DNA from: CAZLAK01 sp964557545 | GTDB taxonomy: Bacteria > Bacillota > Desulfotomaculia > Desulfotomaculales > Pelotomaculaceae | Assembly (NCBI GenBank): GCA_964557545.1 | Contig: CAZLAK010000004.1 | Location: 1 to 64,000 of the forward strand | Length of the DNA stretch: 64,000 bases | Reading direction: 5' to 3' | Shown: positions 42,338-51,061 of the stretch, in pieces | How the letters are laid out: every line of letters begins with the position of its first letter | Position numbering within the stretch: position 1 is the first letter of the stretch | The notes under the pieces: model-generated | Seen by the model: only the letters and a program-made list of their open reading frames with translations | Databases searched by the model: none | Told to the model about the DNA's origin: nothing | Position numbers and translations under genes: made by a program

Positions 42338-43672
42338 ATGGATACACTGAACAGCATGGTGGCCGGTGCGCTTTTGCGCTGGGTGCTGGTACAGGCGCTG
42401 GCGGTATCTGTGCTGGCGGCGTTCTCTCCAGGTCTGTGGTGGGTAATAGGCGGTATGCTGGCGGCTAACGCAGTGGGAACTTGCCTGGTGGTCGATATTA
42501 TCAAAAGGCACCGTGGGATCAAGGTTAAGCTGGACGACCACCCCATAGACCCCACCCTCCAGATAGCCAACGAGACGCTGCCTTACTTAAGGCGCGGCCT
42601 CAACGAGGAGACGGCCCAGAAGACGGCAGAAATTATTTTAAAAATAAGCGAAGTGTCGGCAGTGGCCATAACCGACCGGGAAAAGGTTCTGGCCTACATC
42701 GGTGAGGGCTCCGACCACCACCAGGCCGGCGGGCCGATTGTCACTTACGCCACCAAGCAGGCCATCAGCACCGGCGAACTGATCATAGTCAAGGACAAAA
42801 AGGGGTTGAACTGTCCGGAAAAGGGCTGTCCCCTGCAGTCCGCCGTTATTGCCCCTTTAAAGTGCCGGGGCGAGGTAGCCGGCACTGTAAAGATATACCA
42901 GACAAGTCAGGGAGAACTGCAGCCCGGCGTGGTAAAGCTGGCCATGGCGGTGGCCCAGCTTTTGGGCATGCAGATGGAGCTGGCCGAACTGGACCGGCAG
43001 GCCCAGCTGGTCACCAAGGCCGAACTGGACGCCCTGCAAGCCCAGATCAACCCCCATTTTTTGTTCAATACCTTAAATACCATCATTACCTACATACGCA
43101 CCCACCCGGAAACGGCGCGCCGGCTTTTAATACGGCTGGCTTCTTTCTTCCGCCAGGCCTTAAAAAGGCACGGGCACTTCAATACTCTGCGGGAGGAAAT
43201 CGAGTACGTCAACACCTACCTGATCTTAGAAAAAGCGCGCTTTCGCGAAAAACTAAAGGTGCAGCGCAACATCGACCCCTCGCTTTTGGACTGCCAGGTG
43301 CCCGTGCTCACCCTCCAGCCGCTGGTGGAAAATGCCGTTAAACACGGGATCCAGCCCAAAGTGGGCCCCGGTACGGTACAAATCACGGCACAGCGCCGGG
43401 ACGGGGAAATCCTCTTTATCATCAAAGACGACGGGGTCGGCATTGACCGGGAAAAGATGCCCAAGGTGCTTTTGCCGTGGTACGGCTCGGGCAACGGCGT
43501 GGGCTTAAGCAATGTGCACGAGCGCTTAAAGAGCCTTTACGGTGAAGATTACGGCCTGCGCATTGTCAGTGAACCCGGTGCGGGGACATCGGTGTACGTG
43601 AAAGTGCCGCTGGTAAAGGGCGCCGCTGAGTGGGGGGGAGAAACTCGTGAAGCTGAAAGCGCTTATTGTTGA
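42338..43672 (+). CDS. LytS-type sensor histidine kinase
   Basis: A 444-aa two-component sensor. Two N-terminal hydrophobic stretches (about 5-55) anchor it. A GAF-like domain (about 75-215) contains two Cys in NCPEKGCPLQ, which might bind a metal or cluster. A His-kinase domain of the LytS class follows: phospho-accepting His in QINPHFLFNTLN (about 233), then an HATPase domain with LQPLVENAVKHG and DDGVGI. ATG 42338 or TTG 42332 may start it. It overlaps the response regulator gene by 26 bp. The signal is unknown; LytS-type kinases often sense pyruvate or envelope state. Confidence 0.9.
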   Translation: MDTLNSMVAGALLRWVLVQALAVSVLAAFSPGLWWVIGGMLAANAVGTCLVVDIIKRHRGIKVKLDDHPIDPTLQIANETLPYLRRGLNEETAQKTAEIILKISEVSAVAITDREKVLAYIGEGSDHHQAGGPIVTYATKQAISTGELIIVKDKKGLNCPEKGCPLQSAVIAPLKCRGEVAGTVKIYQTSQGELQPGVVKLAMAVAQLLGMQMELAELDRQAQLVTKAELDALQAQINPHFLFNTLNTIITYIRTHPETARRLLIRLASFFRQALKRHGHFNTLREEIEYVNTYLILEKARFREKLKVQRNIDPSLLDCQVPVLTLQPLVENAVKHGIQPKVGPGTVQITAQRRDGEILFIIKDDGVGIDREKMPKVLLPWYGSGNGVGLSNVHERLKSLYGEDYGLRIVSEPGAGTSVYVKVPLVKGAAEWGGETREAESAYC

Positions 43673-44426
43673 CGACGAGTACCCGGCACGCCAGGAACTG
43701 AGGTACGCTTTGGAAGGGATTGAAGAAATTGAGATCGTGGGGGAGGCCGCCAATGCCCAGGAGGCCCTGGCGCTGATCCGGGCGCTGGACTACCAGGTAC
43801 TGTTTTTAGATATTTCCATGCCCGGCATGAGCGGGCTGGAACTGGGAGCCGCCATCCAGGAACTGCCCCAAAAACCTTACATTATTTTTATCACCGCCTA
43901 CGACGAGTACGCCGTTTCTGCCTTTGAAGTCAATGCCGTGGACTATATTTTAAAACCAGTAGAACCTAAGCGGCTCAAGAAGGCCGTCGATAAGGTGGTG
44001 CGGCTTCTTAAGGAGCCCGCGTCTTCCGGGGGAAACGGCGGCCCTGCCGGCAAAGCAGCGGTAGCAGCGGCAGAAGTTTTCGGCCAGTTCCGCCTCGACC
44101 GCATCCCGGCCGAAAAAAACGGCAAAACCGTCTTAGTCAATGAGGCGGACATTGTTTACGCTTTTACCGAAATGGACAGCGTTTATATAAAGACTTACGC
44201 CGATAAGCTGGTCACGCGCTATACTTTAAAAGATCTAGCTGCCCGCTTAAACCCTCAGGTTTTTTTTCGCACACACCGCTGTTACGTCGTGAACTTGCGC
44301 AAAGTCAAAGAAATTATTCCGTTTTTTAACGGCACGCTAAACCTGGTAGTAGAGGATAAAGAGCACAGCGAGGTGCCGGTTAGCCGGGCTCAGGCCAAGA
44401 AACTGAGGAAGATACTGGGCATATAG
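43647..44426 (+). CDS. LytTR-family response regulator
   Basis: A 259-aa partner of the kinase. The receiver (1-120) has ALIVDDE, the phospho-acceptor Asp in QVLFLDISMPGMSG, TAYDEYA and the Lys of YILKPVEP. A Gly/Ala linker (about 125-150) leads to a LytTR DNA-binding domain (about 155-255; TVLVNEADIVYAFTEMDSVY, FFRTHRCYVVNLRKVKEI). Starts at GTG 43647 within the kinase gene end, behind GGGGGGAG. Targets are not evident. Confidence 0.93.
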   Translation: MKLKALIVDDEYPARQELRYALEGIEEIEIVGEAANAQEALALIRALDYQVLFLDISMPGMSGLELGAAIQELPQKPYIIFITAYDEYAVSAFEVNAVDYILKPVEPKRLKKAVDKVVRLLKEPASSGGNGGPAGKAAVAAAEVFGQFRLDRIPAEKNGKTVLVNEADIVYAFTEMDSVYIKTYADKLVTRYTLKDLAARLNPQVFFRTHRCYVVNLRKVKEIIPFFNGTLNLVVEDKEHSEVPVSRAQAKKLRKILGI

Positions 44427-44434
44427 CGCAGTGC

Positions 44435-44462
44435 GGTGCGGCCACAAAGCCGCACCTTTAAA
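44435..44462 (+). terminator. Terminator after the two-component genes
   Basis: GGTGCGGC pairs with GCCGCACC around CACAAA, followed by TTTAAATTTT. Confidence 0.7.
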
Positions 44463-44558
44463 TTTTAATTTAATTGCGGCGGGTGAAGGTTTTTTTATTT
44501 TTTTTAGAGAAGAATAAATTAATGCAGGTAAAAAGCGGTTGCAACGGGGGAAATTTTA

Positions 44559-44969
44559 GTGCTGTCAGCGGATGCGGGTGAAAAGGTTGTTGGCGTCGGC
44601 GCCGACATTGTTTGTGTAGAGAGGATCGAGCGTCTGGCTGTCAAAAGAGGCGGCCGGGCGCTGGAGCGGCTGTTTACGCCGGGCGAGAGATCGTACTGCG
44701 AGGCTCAAAAAAGGCGTTACGCTTCTTACGCGGCCCGCTTTGCCGCCAAGGAAGCCGTGGCCAAGGCGCTGGGCAGCGGGTTTAGGGGCTTTTTTTTCCG
44801 GGACGTGGAAATTGTAAGTGCGGCCGGCGGCCGCCCGGAGGTGGTTTTGCACAAAGGGGCGGCTCGCGCCGCGGCTGGCCGGGGAGTGGCAAAAGTGCTT
44901 GTGAGCCTGTCGCACGACGGGGCGTATGCCCTGGCTTTGGCTGTGGCCTTGGCAAGGGCGGACAACTGA
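44559..44969 (+). CDS. acpS: Holo-[acyl-carrier-protein] synthase
   Basis: Transfers phosphopantetheine from CoA to ACP. 136 aa with VGVGADIVCVERIERL (metal-binding Asp), FTPGERSYCEAQKRRYASYAARFAAKEAVAKALGSG (WAAKEA-type motif) and LSHDGAYALALAV. GTG 44559 follows CGGGGG. It heads the acpS-nnrE/D-alr group, a common order in Firmicutes. Confidence 0.94.
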   Translation: MLSADAGEKVVGVGADIVCVERIERLAVKRGGRALERLFTPGERSYCEAQKRRYASYAARFAAKEAVAKALGSGFRGFFFRDVEIVSAAGGRPEVVLHKGAARAAAGRGVAKVLVSLSHDGAYALALAVALARADN

Positions 44970-45003
44970 GAGAAAACCAGCCTTAAGGGGTGAGACGGAG
45001 CAA

Positions 45004-46554
45004 ATGCGGGTAGTTACTGCCGGCGAAATGAAAGAACTGGACAGGGCGGCTATAGAAGACTACGGCATTTTGGGCCTGGTGCTCATGGAAAATGCCGGAC
45101 GCCAGGTGGTGGAAGTAATAAAAAGCGTGCTGGGGGAACTGCGCAATAAGTCCATCACGGTGTTTGTGGGCAAGGGCAACAACGGGGGTGACGGACTGGT
45201 GGCGGCCCGCCACCTCCTAAACGCCGGGGCCCAGGTGAAGGTGCTCTCTTTGGCGCCGCCGGAAGAGTTCTCGGGAGACGCCAAAATAAACTTAAACATC
45301 TGGCGGAAGATGGAACAAAAAGTCTATTTTATTCACCAGGGCGACGGCATAAATATAGTCAGGCTGGTGCTCTTAAACACGGACTTCATCGTAGATGCCA
45401 TTTACGGAACCGGTTTTCGCGGGGAAGTAAATGAGCGGGTCGGTCGCATTATGGAGGTTTTAAACGGCAGCGGCAAGCCCATTGTGGCGGTGGACGTTCC
45501 ATCGGGATTAGAAGCCGACACCGGACGGGTAAAGGGTCAGTGCATCCGGGCTACCCATACCGTCACCTTTGGGCTTCCCAAACTGGGCCTTATCTTGGAG
45601 CCTGGTGCCGGATACGCGGGCCAGCTGCACGTGGCCGACATCTCCATTCCGTCAGTGCTGGTAGAAAAATCGGCACCGCCGCGCTACCTGGTCACCCCTC
45701 AGCTGGTCGGGGAGTGGCTGCCGGTGAGGCCGCCCAGTGCCCACAAGGGCGACTTTGGCCGCGTGCTGGTCGTGGCCGGGTCGCGCGGCATGACGGGGGC
45801 GGCCTGCCTGGCGGGAGAAGGGGCTTTAAGGACCGGCGCCGGCCTGGTCACCGTGGCCGTGCCGGAGAGCCTGCACGACATTATGGAGGTAAAACTTACC
45901 GAAGTGATGACCGCGCCTTTAGCGGACAACGGGCGCGGCACCCTTTCCCGGGAAGCGCGCCCGCAGATATTAGAACTGCTCAAAAAGGCGGACGTGCTGG
46001 CCATAGGTCCCGGCCTGTCAGCAGTGACCGAGGTGGCGGCCCTGGTGAGGGAACTTTTGCCGGCCGTGAAAGTGCCCTGCGTTTTAGACGCCGATGCCCT
46101 AAATGTCCTGGCTGGTTCCCCGGAAGTGTTGAGGAGGCTGCAGGGGCCGGCGGTTATCACTCCCCACCCGGGGGAGATGGCCAGGCTTTTGGGTATTACC
46201 GTGAAAGAAGTTCAGGAAGAAAGACTGGCAGTGGCTGCCCGGGCAGCTGCTTCCTTAAATGTAGTCGTCCTCTTAAAGGGTGCCCGCAGTGTGGTGGCCT
46301 CGCCGGACGGAGCCGTGTACATAAATTCGACCGGCAACCCGGGTATGGCCAGCGGCGGGACGGGCGACGTCTTAACCGGGGCAGTGGCCGCGCTGCTGGC
46401 TCAGGGTTTAGAGCCGGCGCGGGCCGCGGCGGCGGCAGCTTTTCTCCACGGGCTGGCCGGGGACCTGGCAGCTGCCCAGAAGGGCTTTATGGGGCTTACA
46501 GCGGGTGATGTGCTGGAATTTTTGCCGGCAGCGGCCCGGGAGATATCCCGCTAG
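45004..46554 (+). CDS. Bifunctional NAD(P)H-hydrate epimerase/dehydratase
   Basis: Repairs damaged NADH and NADPH hydrates. The N-terminal YjeF epimerase domain (about 1-215) has MRVVTAGEMKELDRAAIEDYGI, VGKGNNGGDGLVAARHL and the catalytic Asp of VDVPSGLEADTG. The C-terminal ADP/ATP-dependent dehydratase domain (about 225-510; NnrD) has HKGDFGRVLVVAGSRGMTGAACLA, DADALN, ITPHPGEMARLLG and NPGMASGGTGDVLTG. 516 aa. ATG 45004 follows GGGGTGAGACGGAG; the longer frame into acpS is not used. Confidence 0.95.
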   Translation: MRVVTAGEMKELDRAAIEDYGILGLVLMENAGRQVVEVIKSVLGELRNKSITVFVGKGNNGGDGLVAARHLLNAGAQVKVLSLAPPEEFSGDAKINLNIWRKMEQKVYFIHQGDGINIVRLVLLNTDFIVDAIYGTGFRGEVNERVGRIMEVLNGSGKPIVAVDVPSGLEADTGRVKGQCIRATHTVTFGLPKLGLILEPGAGYAGQLHVADISIPSVLVEKSAPPRYLVTPQLVGEWLPVRPPSAHKGDFGRVLVVAGSRGMTGAACLAGEGALRTGAGLVTVAVPESLHDIMEVKLTEVMTAPLADNGRGTLSREARPQILELLKKADVLAIGPGLSAVTEVAALVRELLPAVKVPCVLDADALNVLAGSPEVLRRLQGPAVITPHPGEMARLLGITVKEVQEERLAVAARAAASLNVVVLLKGARSVVASPDGAVYINSTGNPGMASGGTGDVLTGAVAALLAQGLEPARAAAAAAFLHGLAGDLAAAQKGFMGLTAGDVLEFLPAAAREISR

Positions 46555-46572
46555 GGTAAAGGGTGGTGCGTT

Positions 46573-47706
46573 ATGAAGGCCTCTTACCCCGTATGGGCGG
46601 AAGTGGACCTGGCGGCAGTGGCCCATAATGTCAGGGAAATCAGGCGTATAACGGACTCTAGGGCGGCGGTGATGGCCGTAGTAAAGGCCAACGCATACGG
46701 CCACGGGGCAGCGGCCGTATCCAGGACGGCACTGGCCAACGGGGCCCGCTGGCTGGGTGTGGCCAGGGTATCCGAAGGGGCCGAGCTAAGGGCGGCGGGT
46801 ATTGACGCCCCCGTGCTGGTCCTGGGTTACACGCCGCCGGACGCCGTAGCCGCAGCGCTGCGCCTAAACCTGTCCCTGACCGTGTACAGTCTGGATACAG
46901 CTGTGATTGCCGCCGGAGTGGCTTCCTCTTTGGGGAAAAGAGCTCGCCTGCACTTTAAAGTGGACACCGGTATGGGCCGCCTGGGCTGGCTGCCCGGAAA
47001 AAAGGCAGTGCAGGAGATCTTAAAGGCAGCCAGCCTGCCGGGTGTAGAGGCGGAAGGGATCTTCACCCACTTTGCCGCCGCCGACGCCGCGGACAAAACA
47101 TACACCTTGCTCCAGCTGGAGAAATTTTTGGACCTGATCCGGGATCTGGAGAAAGCCGGCCTTAATTTTCCCCTGCGCCACGCCGCCAACAGCGCGGCTA
47201 TTATGGAAGTGCCGGATTCCCACCTGGACATGGTGCGGGCCGGCATTGCCGTCTACGGCCTTTACCCCTCGGACGAGGTCGACCGCTCGAAACTGCGCCT
47301 AAAGCCGGCGCTGAGCTTAAAGGCCCAGGTGGCCCACGTAAAAGAAGTGCCCGCCGGCTTTGCGGTGAGCTACGGCTGCACTTACAAAACACCCCGCCCC
47401 ACGGTCATTGCCACGCTGCCGCTCGGTTATGCCGACGGTTATTCCCGCCGCCTCTCCTCCGTAGGGGAGGTGCTCTTGGGAGGCCAAAGGGTGCCGGTGA
47501 TCGGGAGGGTCTGTATGGACCAGATCATGGTGGATGCCGGCAGCGTCCCAGGAGTGAGCCCCGGCGATGAAGCGGTGTTAATCGGCCGGCAGGGAGATGA
47601 AGAAATAAGCGCCGATGAGATAGCCCGTTGGATCGGCACTATTAACTACGAAGTCACCTGCGCGGTGAGCGGCCGCGTGCCCCGGGTGTACACTGCTATT
47701 GAGTAA
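46573..47706 (+). CDS. alr: Alanine racemase
   Basis: Makes D-alanine for the cell wall. 377 aa with the PLP lysine in MAVVKANAYGHGA (about residue 39), DTGMGRLGW, and the second catalytic Tyr in FAVSYGCTYKT (about 265), then RVCMDQIMVD. It lies 18 bp after nnrE/D in the usual cluster. TAA at 47706 is close to the arg promoter. Confidence 0.95.
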   Translation: MKASYPVWAEVDLAAVAHNVREIRRITDSRAAVMAVVKANAYGHGAAAVSRTALANGARWLGVARVSEGAELRAAGIDAPVLVLGYTPPDAVAAALRLNLSLTVYSLDTAVIAAGVASSLGKRARLHFKVDTGMGRLGWLPGKKAVQEILKAASLPGVEAEGIFTHFAAADAADKTYTLLQLEKFLDLIRDLEKAGLNFPLRHAANSAAIMEVPDSHLDMVRAGIAVYGLYPSDEVDRSKLRLKPALSLKAQVAHVKEVPAGFAVSYGCTYKTPRPTVIATLPLGYADGYSRRLSSVGEVLLGGQRVPVIGRVCMDQIMVDAGSVPGVSPGDEAVLIGRQGDEEISADEIARWIGTINYEVTCAVSGRVPRVYTAIE

Positions 47707-47721
47707 AGGAGCAAAATCTTA

Positions 47722-47757
47722 TTGTATTTTTATGCAACTGCTTGTATAATTATAAAA
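47722..47757 (+). promoter_or_regulatory. ArgR-type boxes overlapping the argC promoter
   Basis: TTGTATTTTTATGCAA (47722-47737) and TTGTATAATTATAAAA (47742-47757) are two ARG-box-like half-palindromes 20 bp apart, the normal tandem spacing. They overlap a promoter with -35 TTGTAT (47722-47727), 17-bp spacer and -10 TATAAT (47745-47750). Arginine-bound ArgR would block polymerase here. Confidence 0.6.
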
Positions 47758-47849
47758 ACTGGCACCATAAGGAATATTTTTGCCGCGCGTTTTCTTTTCT
47801 TTTTTTGTTTTTATGTCATTTTTATATACTTTTATGGAAGTGAGCGAGG

Positions 47850-48899
47850 ATGAAAAAAGTGAAGGTAAGCATTATCGGGGCAACCGGTTACACCGGGGCA
47901 GAGCTGGTGAGGATCCTTTCCCGCCACCCCGGTGCAGAACTGGTACGGCTCACCACCCAATCCTACGTTGGCCAGCCCATGTGGGAGGTTTACCCCCACC
48001 TTTACGCTTTTTGCGACAAGGTGGGCGAAAAACTGAACCTGCCGGCGCTCATCGAGGACTCGGATGTTATCTTTATTGCCCTGCCTCACGGGCACTCCGT
48101 GCCGGTGGCCAAAGAAGCCGTGCAGGGGGGCAAAAAGGTCGTAGACTTGGGTGCTGACTTCCGCTTAAAGGACCGCCGGACTTACGAGACGTGGTACAAG
48201 CTGGAACACACGGCTGAAGAGCTCCTTGAAAGGGCCGTTTACGGCCTGCCGGAGCTGTACCGGGAGGAAATTGCCGGGGCTTCGCTGGTGGCCAACCCGG
48301 GGTGCTACCCGACGGGGGCAGTGCTGGGGCTGGCGCCGCTTTTAAAAAACGGTCTGATCGACCCGGATACTGTTATTATCGACGCCAAGTCGGGCGTCTC
48401 AGGGGCGGGGCGCGCCTTGTCCCTGGGTTCGCACTTTTGTGAAGTGAACGAAAACTTTAAAGCCTACGGGGTGGCCTCCCACCGGCACACGCCGGAAATA
48501 GAGCAGGAGCTTTCGTTTCTTGCCGGCCGCAGAATAACGGTATCCTTCACCCCCCATCTCCTGCCCGTTACCCGGGGGATTTTGAGCACCATCTACGCCA
48601 GCCTGGCTGAACCGTCCGTAACCTGCGGCGGTCTTGTGGAGCTCTACCGCTCCTTTTACGCCGGGCACCCGTTTGTGCGCGTGCTGCCGGAAGGGCTTTT
48701 GCCCCAGATCAAGTGGGTGGCCGGCACCAACACGTGCGATATCGGCTTTGCCCTGGACGGCAGAACCGGGCGGGTGATCGTGGTGACGGCTATAGACAAC
48801 CTCGTCAAAGGGGCTTCCGGCCAGGCCGTGCAGAACATGAACATTATGTGCGGTTTTCCCGAAGATACTGCCCTGTCCGGCCCGTCACTCTATCCTTAA
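47850..48899 (+). CDS. argC: N-acetyl-gamma-glutamyl-phosphate reductase
   Basis: Third step of arginine synthesis. 349 aa; NADP-binding GATGYTGAELVRIL at about residue 8, the catalytic Cys in VANPGCYPTGAVLGLAPL (about 151), and His in GSHFCEVNENFKAYGVASHRHTPEI. ATG 47850 with GAGG just upstream, about 100 bases after the ArgR-controlled promoter. First gene of argCJBDFG. Confidence 0.96.
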   Translation: MKKVKVSIIGATGYTGAELVRILSRHPGAELVRLTTQSYVGQPMWEVYPHLYAFCDKVGEKLNLPALIEDSDVIFIALPHGHSVPVAKEAVQGGKKVVDLGADFRLKDRRTYETWYKLEHTAEELLERAVYGLPELYREEIAGASLVANPGCYPTGAVLGLAPLLKNGLIDPDTVIIDAKSGVSGAGRALSLGSHFCEVNENFKAYGVASHRHTPEIEQELSFLAGRRITVSFTPHLLPVTRGILSTIYASLAEPSVTCGGLVELYRSFYAGHPFVRVLPEGLLPQIKWVAGTNTCDIGFALDGRTGRVIVVTAIDNLVKGASGQAVQNMNIMCGFPEDTALSGPSLYP

Positions 48900-48919
48900 A
48901 AACAGGGGGTGCACTCAGC

Positions 48920-50128
48920 TTGGAACAAGCTTTTATTGACGGCGGCGTGACGGCGCCCGAAGGTTTTCTGGCCGGCGCGGCCTGTGCCGCCATTAAAAGA
49001 AAAGACAAAGAAGACGTGGCCGTTTTGTACTCTTTGGTTCCAGCCGCAGCCGCCGGGGTTTTTACGGCCAACCGGGTAAAGGCGGCGCCTGTGCTCCTTT
49101 GCATGGAGCGCCTGGCAGGCGGCCGGGCGCAGGCGGTAGTGGCTAACAGCGGCAACGCCAACGCCTGCAACGGCGAAGGGGGGCTGAGCGATGCCCGGGC
49201 TGTGACGGCGGCCGCCGCCGGCGTGCTCGGCATTCCCGAGGAGTACGTTTTGGCGGCCTCCACGGGGGTGATCGGCAGGAGGCTTCCCCTGGACAGGGTG
49301 CTTCCCGCCGTGCGGCAAGCATCGGCCAGCCTTGCGCGCGAGGGCGGCGCCCGGGCGGCAGAAGCCATTATGACCACCGACACCTTCAGAAAAGAAGCGG
49401 CCCTCTCCTTTACGTGCGGCGGCCGGCGGGTCACCATCGGAGGGATGGCCAAGGGCTCGGGGATGATCCACCCCAACCTGGCCACCATGCTCTGCTTTTT
49501 GACCACCGACGCGGCTGTTACGCCGGCCTGCCTGCGCCAGGCTTTGAAGAGCGCTGTTGACATGACGTTCAACATGATCACCGTGGACGGCGACACCAGC
49601 ACCAACGATATGGCCGTTGTCCTGGCCAACGGTCTGGCGGGCAACGAGGAGATCTGCGCGCCGGGTGAGGATTACCGTATTTTTGTGGAAGCTCTGACCG
49701 CAGTCTGTAAAAAGCTGGCCGTAGACATTGCCCGTGACGGCGAAGGGGCGACAAAACTCATTGAAGTTACCGTGCGCGGCGCGGCTACCGAAGAAGACGC
49801 GCGGCTGGCGGCGCGGGCAGTGGCCGCTTCCAACTTGGTGAAGGCGGCCGTTTTCGGGCGAGACGCCAACTGGGGCCGCATTCTCTGCGCTGCCGGCTAC
49901 TCGGGAGCATCTTTTGATCCGGGCCTGGTGGACGTATTTTTAGGCGGGCTGCAGGTGGCCGCCGGCGGCTCCGGCCTTGATTTCGACGAGGAAAAGGCCA
50001 AAGAAATCTTGGGCGGGGAGAAGGTAGAGATTGTTTTGGACTTTAAAGAGGGCAGCTGCAACGCCACCGCCTGGGGCTGCGACCTCTCGTACGATTATGT
50101 GAAGATCAACGCCGATTACCGCACTTAG
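48920..50128 (+). CDS. argJ: Glutamate N-acetyltransferase / amino-acid acetyltransferase
   Basis: Recycles the acetyl group from N-acetylornithine to glutamate, and may also use acetyl-CoA. 402 aa, processed at the conserved Ala-Thr in KGSGMIHPNLATMLCFLTTDA, where Thr becomes the nucleophile of the beta chain. TTG 48920 follows GGGGGTG and gives the usual EQAFIDGGVTAPEGF start. Other marks are SGNANACNG, TGVIGRRLP, and NWGRILCAAGYSG. A cyclic acetyl pathway is thus used. Confidence 0.95.
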   Translation: MEQAFIDGGVTAPEGFLAGAACAAIKRKDKEDVAVLYSLVPAAAAGVFTANRVKAAPVLLCMERLAGGRAQAVVANSGNANACNGEGGLSDARAVTAAAAGVLGIPEEYVLAASTGVIGRRLPLDRVLPAVRQASASLAREGGARAAEAIMTTDTFRKEAALSFTCGGRRVTIGGMAKGSGMIHPNLATMLCFLTTDAAVTPACLRQALKSAVDMTFNMITVDGDTSTNDMAVVLANGLAGNEEICAPGEDYRIFVEALTAVCKKLAVDIARDGEGATKLIEVTVRGAATEEDARLAARAVAASNLVKAAVFGRDANWGRILCAAGYSGASFDPGLVDVFLGGLQVAAGGSGLDFDEEKAKEILGGEKVEIVLDFKEGSCNATAWGCDLSYDYVKINADYRT

Positions 50129-50150
50129 AAGGCTTAGGGGGGTTTTGGAC

Positions 50151-51035
50151 TTGCAATCTGCCCTGGAAAAGGCAGCCGTGCTGGTGGAAGCGCTGCCCTA
50201 CATCAAAAAGTTTTACGGGCGGACAGTGGTTGTAAAGTACGGCGGCCACGCCATGCTCAATGAAGAGCTGAAAGAAGCCGTGCTCACCGATGCCGTGCTC
50301 ATGAAGTACGTGGGCATGCACCCGGTAATTGTTCACGGCGGGGGGCCGGAAATAAGCAAAATGCTCGGGCGCCTGGGGGTGGAGTCGCGCTTTGTGGGGG
50401 GGCTCAGGGTCACAGACGAGGAAACCATGGAAGTGGTGGAGATGGTGCTGGCCGGCAAGATCAACAAGGAAATCGTCGCCCGCCTAAACCGCATCGGCGG
50501 CCGGGCAGTGGGTCTTTGCGGCAAAGATGCCGATCTCTTTTTGGCGGTAAAGAAGTACCGGCGGGTAAAAGGGGCAAGCGGCGAGGAAACAGTGGACATC
50601 GGCCTGGTCGGTGAGATTGCCGAAGTGAACCCCGGTATTGTGCAGACCGTCATCGCCCAGGGCTACATTCCCGTGGTGGCGCCCGTAGCCGCCGGGTACG
50701 GCGGGGAAAGCTACAACATTAACGCCGATTACGCTGCCGGCCGCCTGGCCGCCGCGCTGGGCGCCGACAAGCTGATCATCCTCACCGACGTCGAGGGCAT
50801 TCTGGCCGACCGCCGGGACCCTTCTTCTCTTATCTCCGTGCTCAAGGCGGCAGATGTGCCGCGCCTCATCGAAGAGGGTAAGATCGACGGCGGCATGATC
50901 CCCAAGGTGGAGTGCTGCCTGGACGCTCTGGCCGGGGGGGTGCGGACCACGCACATCATCGACGGCCGGGTGCCGCACTGCATCCTCTTAGAAGTGTTCA
51001 CCGACCGGGGCATCGGCACCATGGTGGAAAAGTAG
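50151..51035 (+). CDS. argB: Acetylglutamate kinase
   Basis: Phosphorylates N-acetylglutamate. 294 aa with VVKYGGHAM, VIVHGGGPEISKML, GLCGKDADLFLAVK, and the ATP-site segments ADKLIILTDVEGIL and GGMIPKVECCLDAL. Length and the N-terminal helix (QSALEKAAVLVEALPYIKKF) fit the arginine-inhibited hexameric class. TTG 50151 is chosen (GGGGGG 8 bases upstream); TTG 50145 is too close to that site. Confidence 0.95.
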   Translation: MQSALEKAAVLVEALPYIKKFYGRTVVVKYGGHAMLNEELKEAVLTDAVLMKYVGMHPVIVHGGGPEISKMLGRLGVESRFVGGLRVTDEETMEVVEMVLAGKINKEIVARLNRIGGRAVGLCGKDADLFLAVKKYRRVKGASGEETVDIGLVGEIAEVNPGIVQTVIAQGYIPVVAPVAAGYGGESYNINADYAAGRLAAALGADKLIILTDVEGILADRRDPSSLISVLKAADVPRLIEEGKIDGGMIPKVECCLDALAGGVRTTHIIDGRVPHCILLEVFTDRGIGTMVEK

Positions 51036-51061
51036 TGATTTTCTAAAGGGGGTCGTTTTTT

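Noticed and set aside
45540..46508. 322-codon ORF inside nnrE/D
   Set aside because: Gly/Arg-rich shadow frame of a well-supported gene in G/C-rich DNA.
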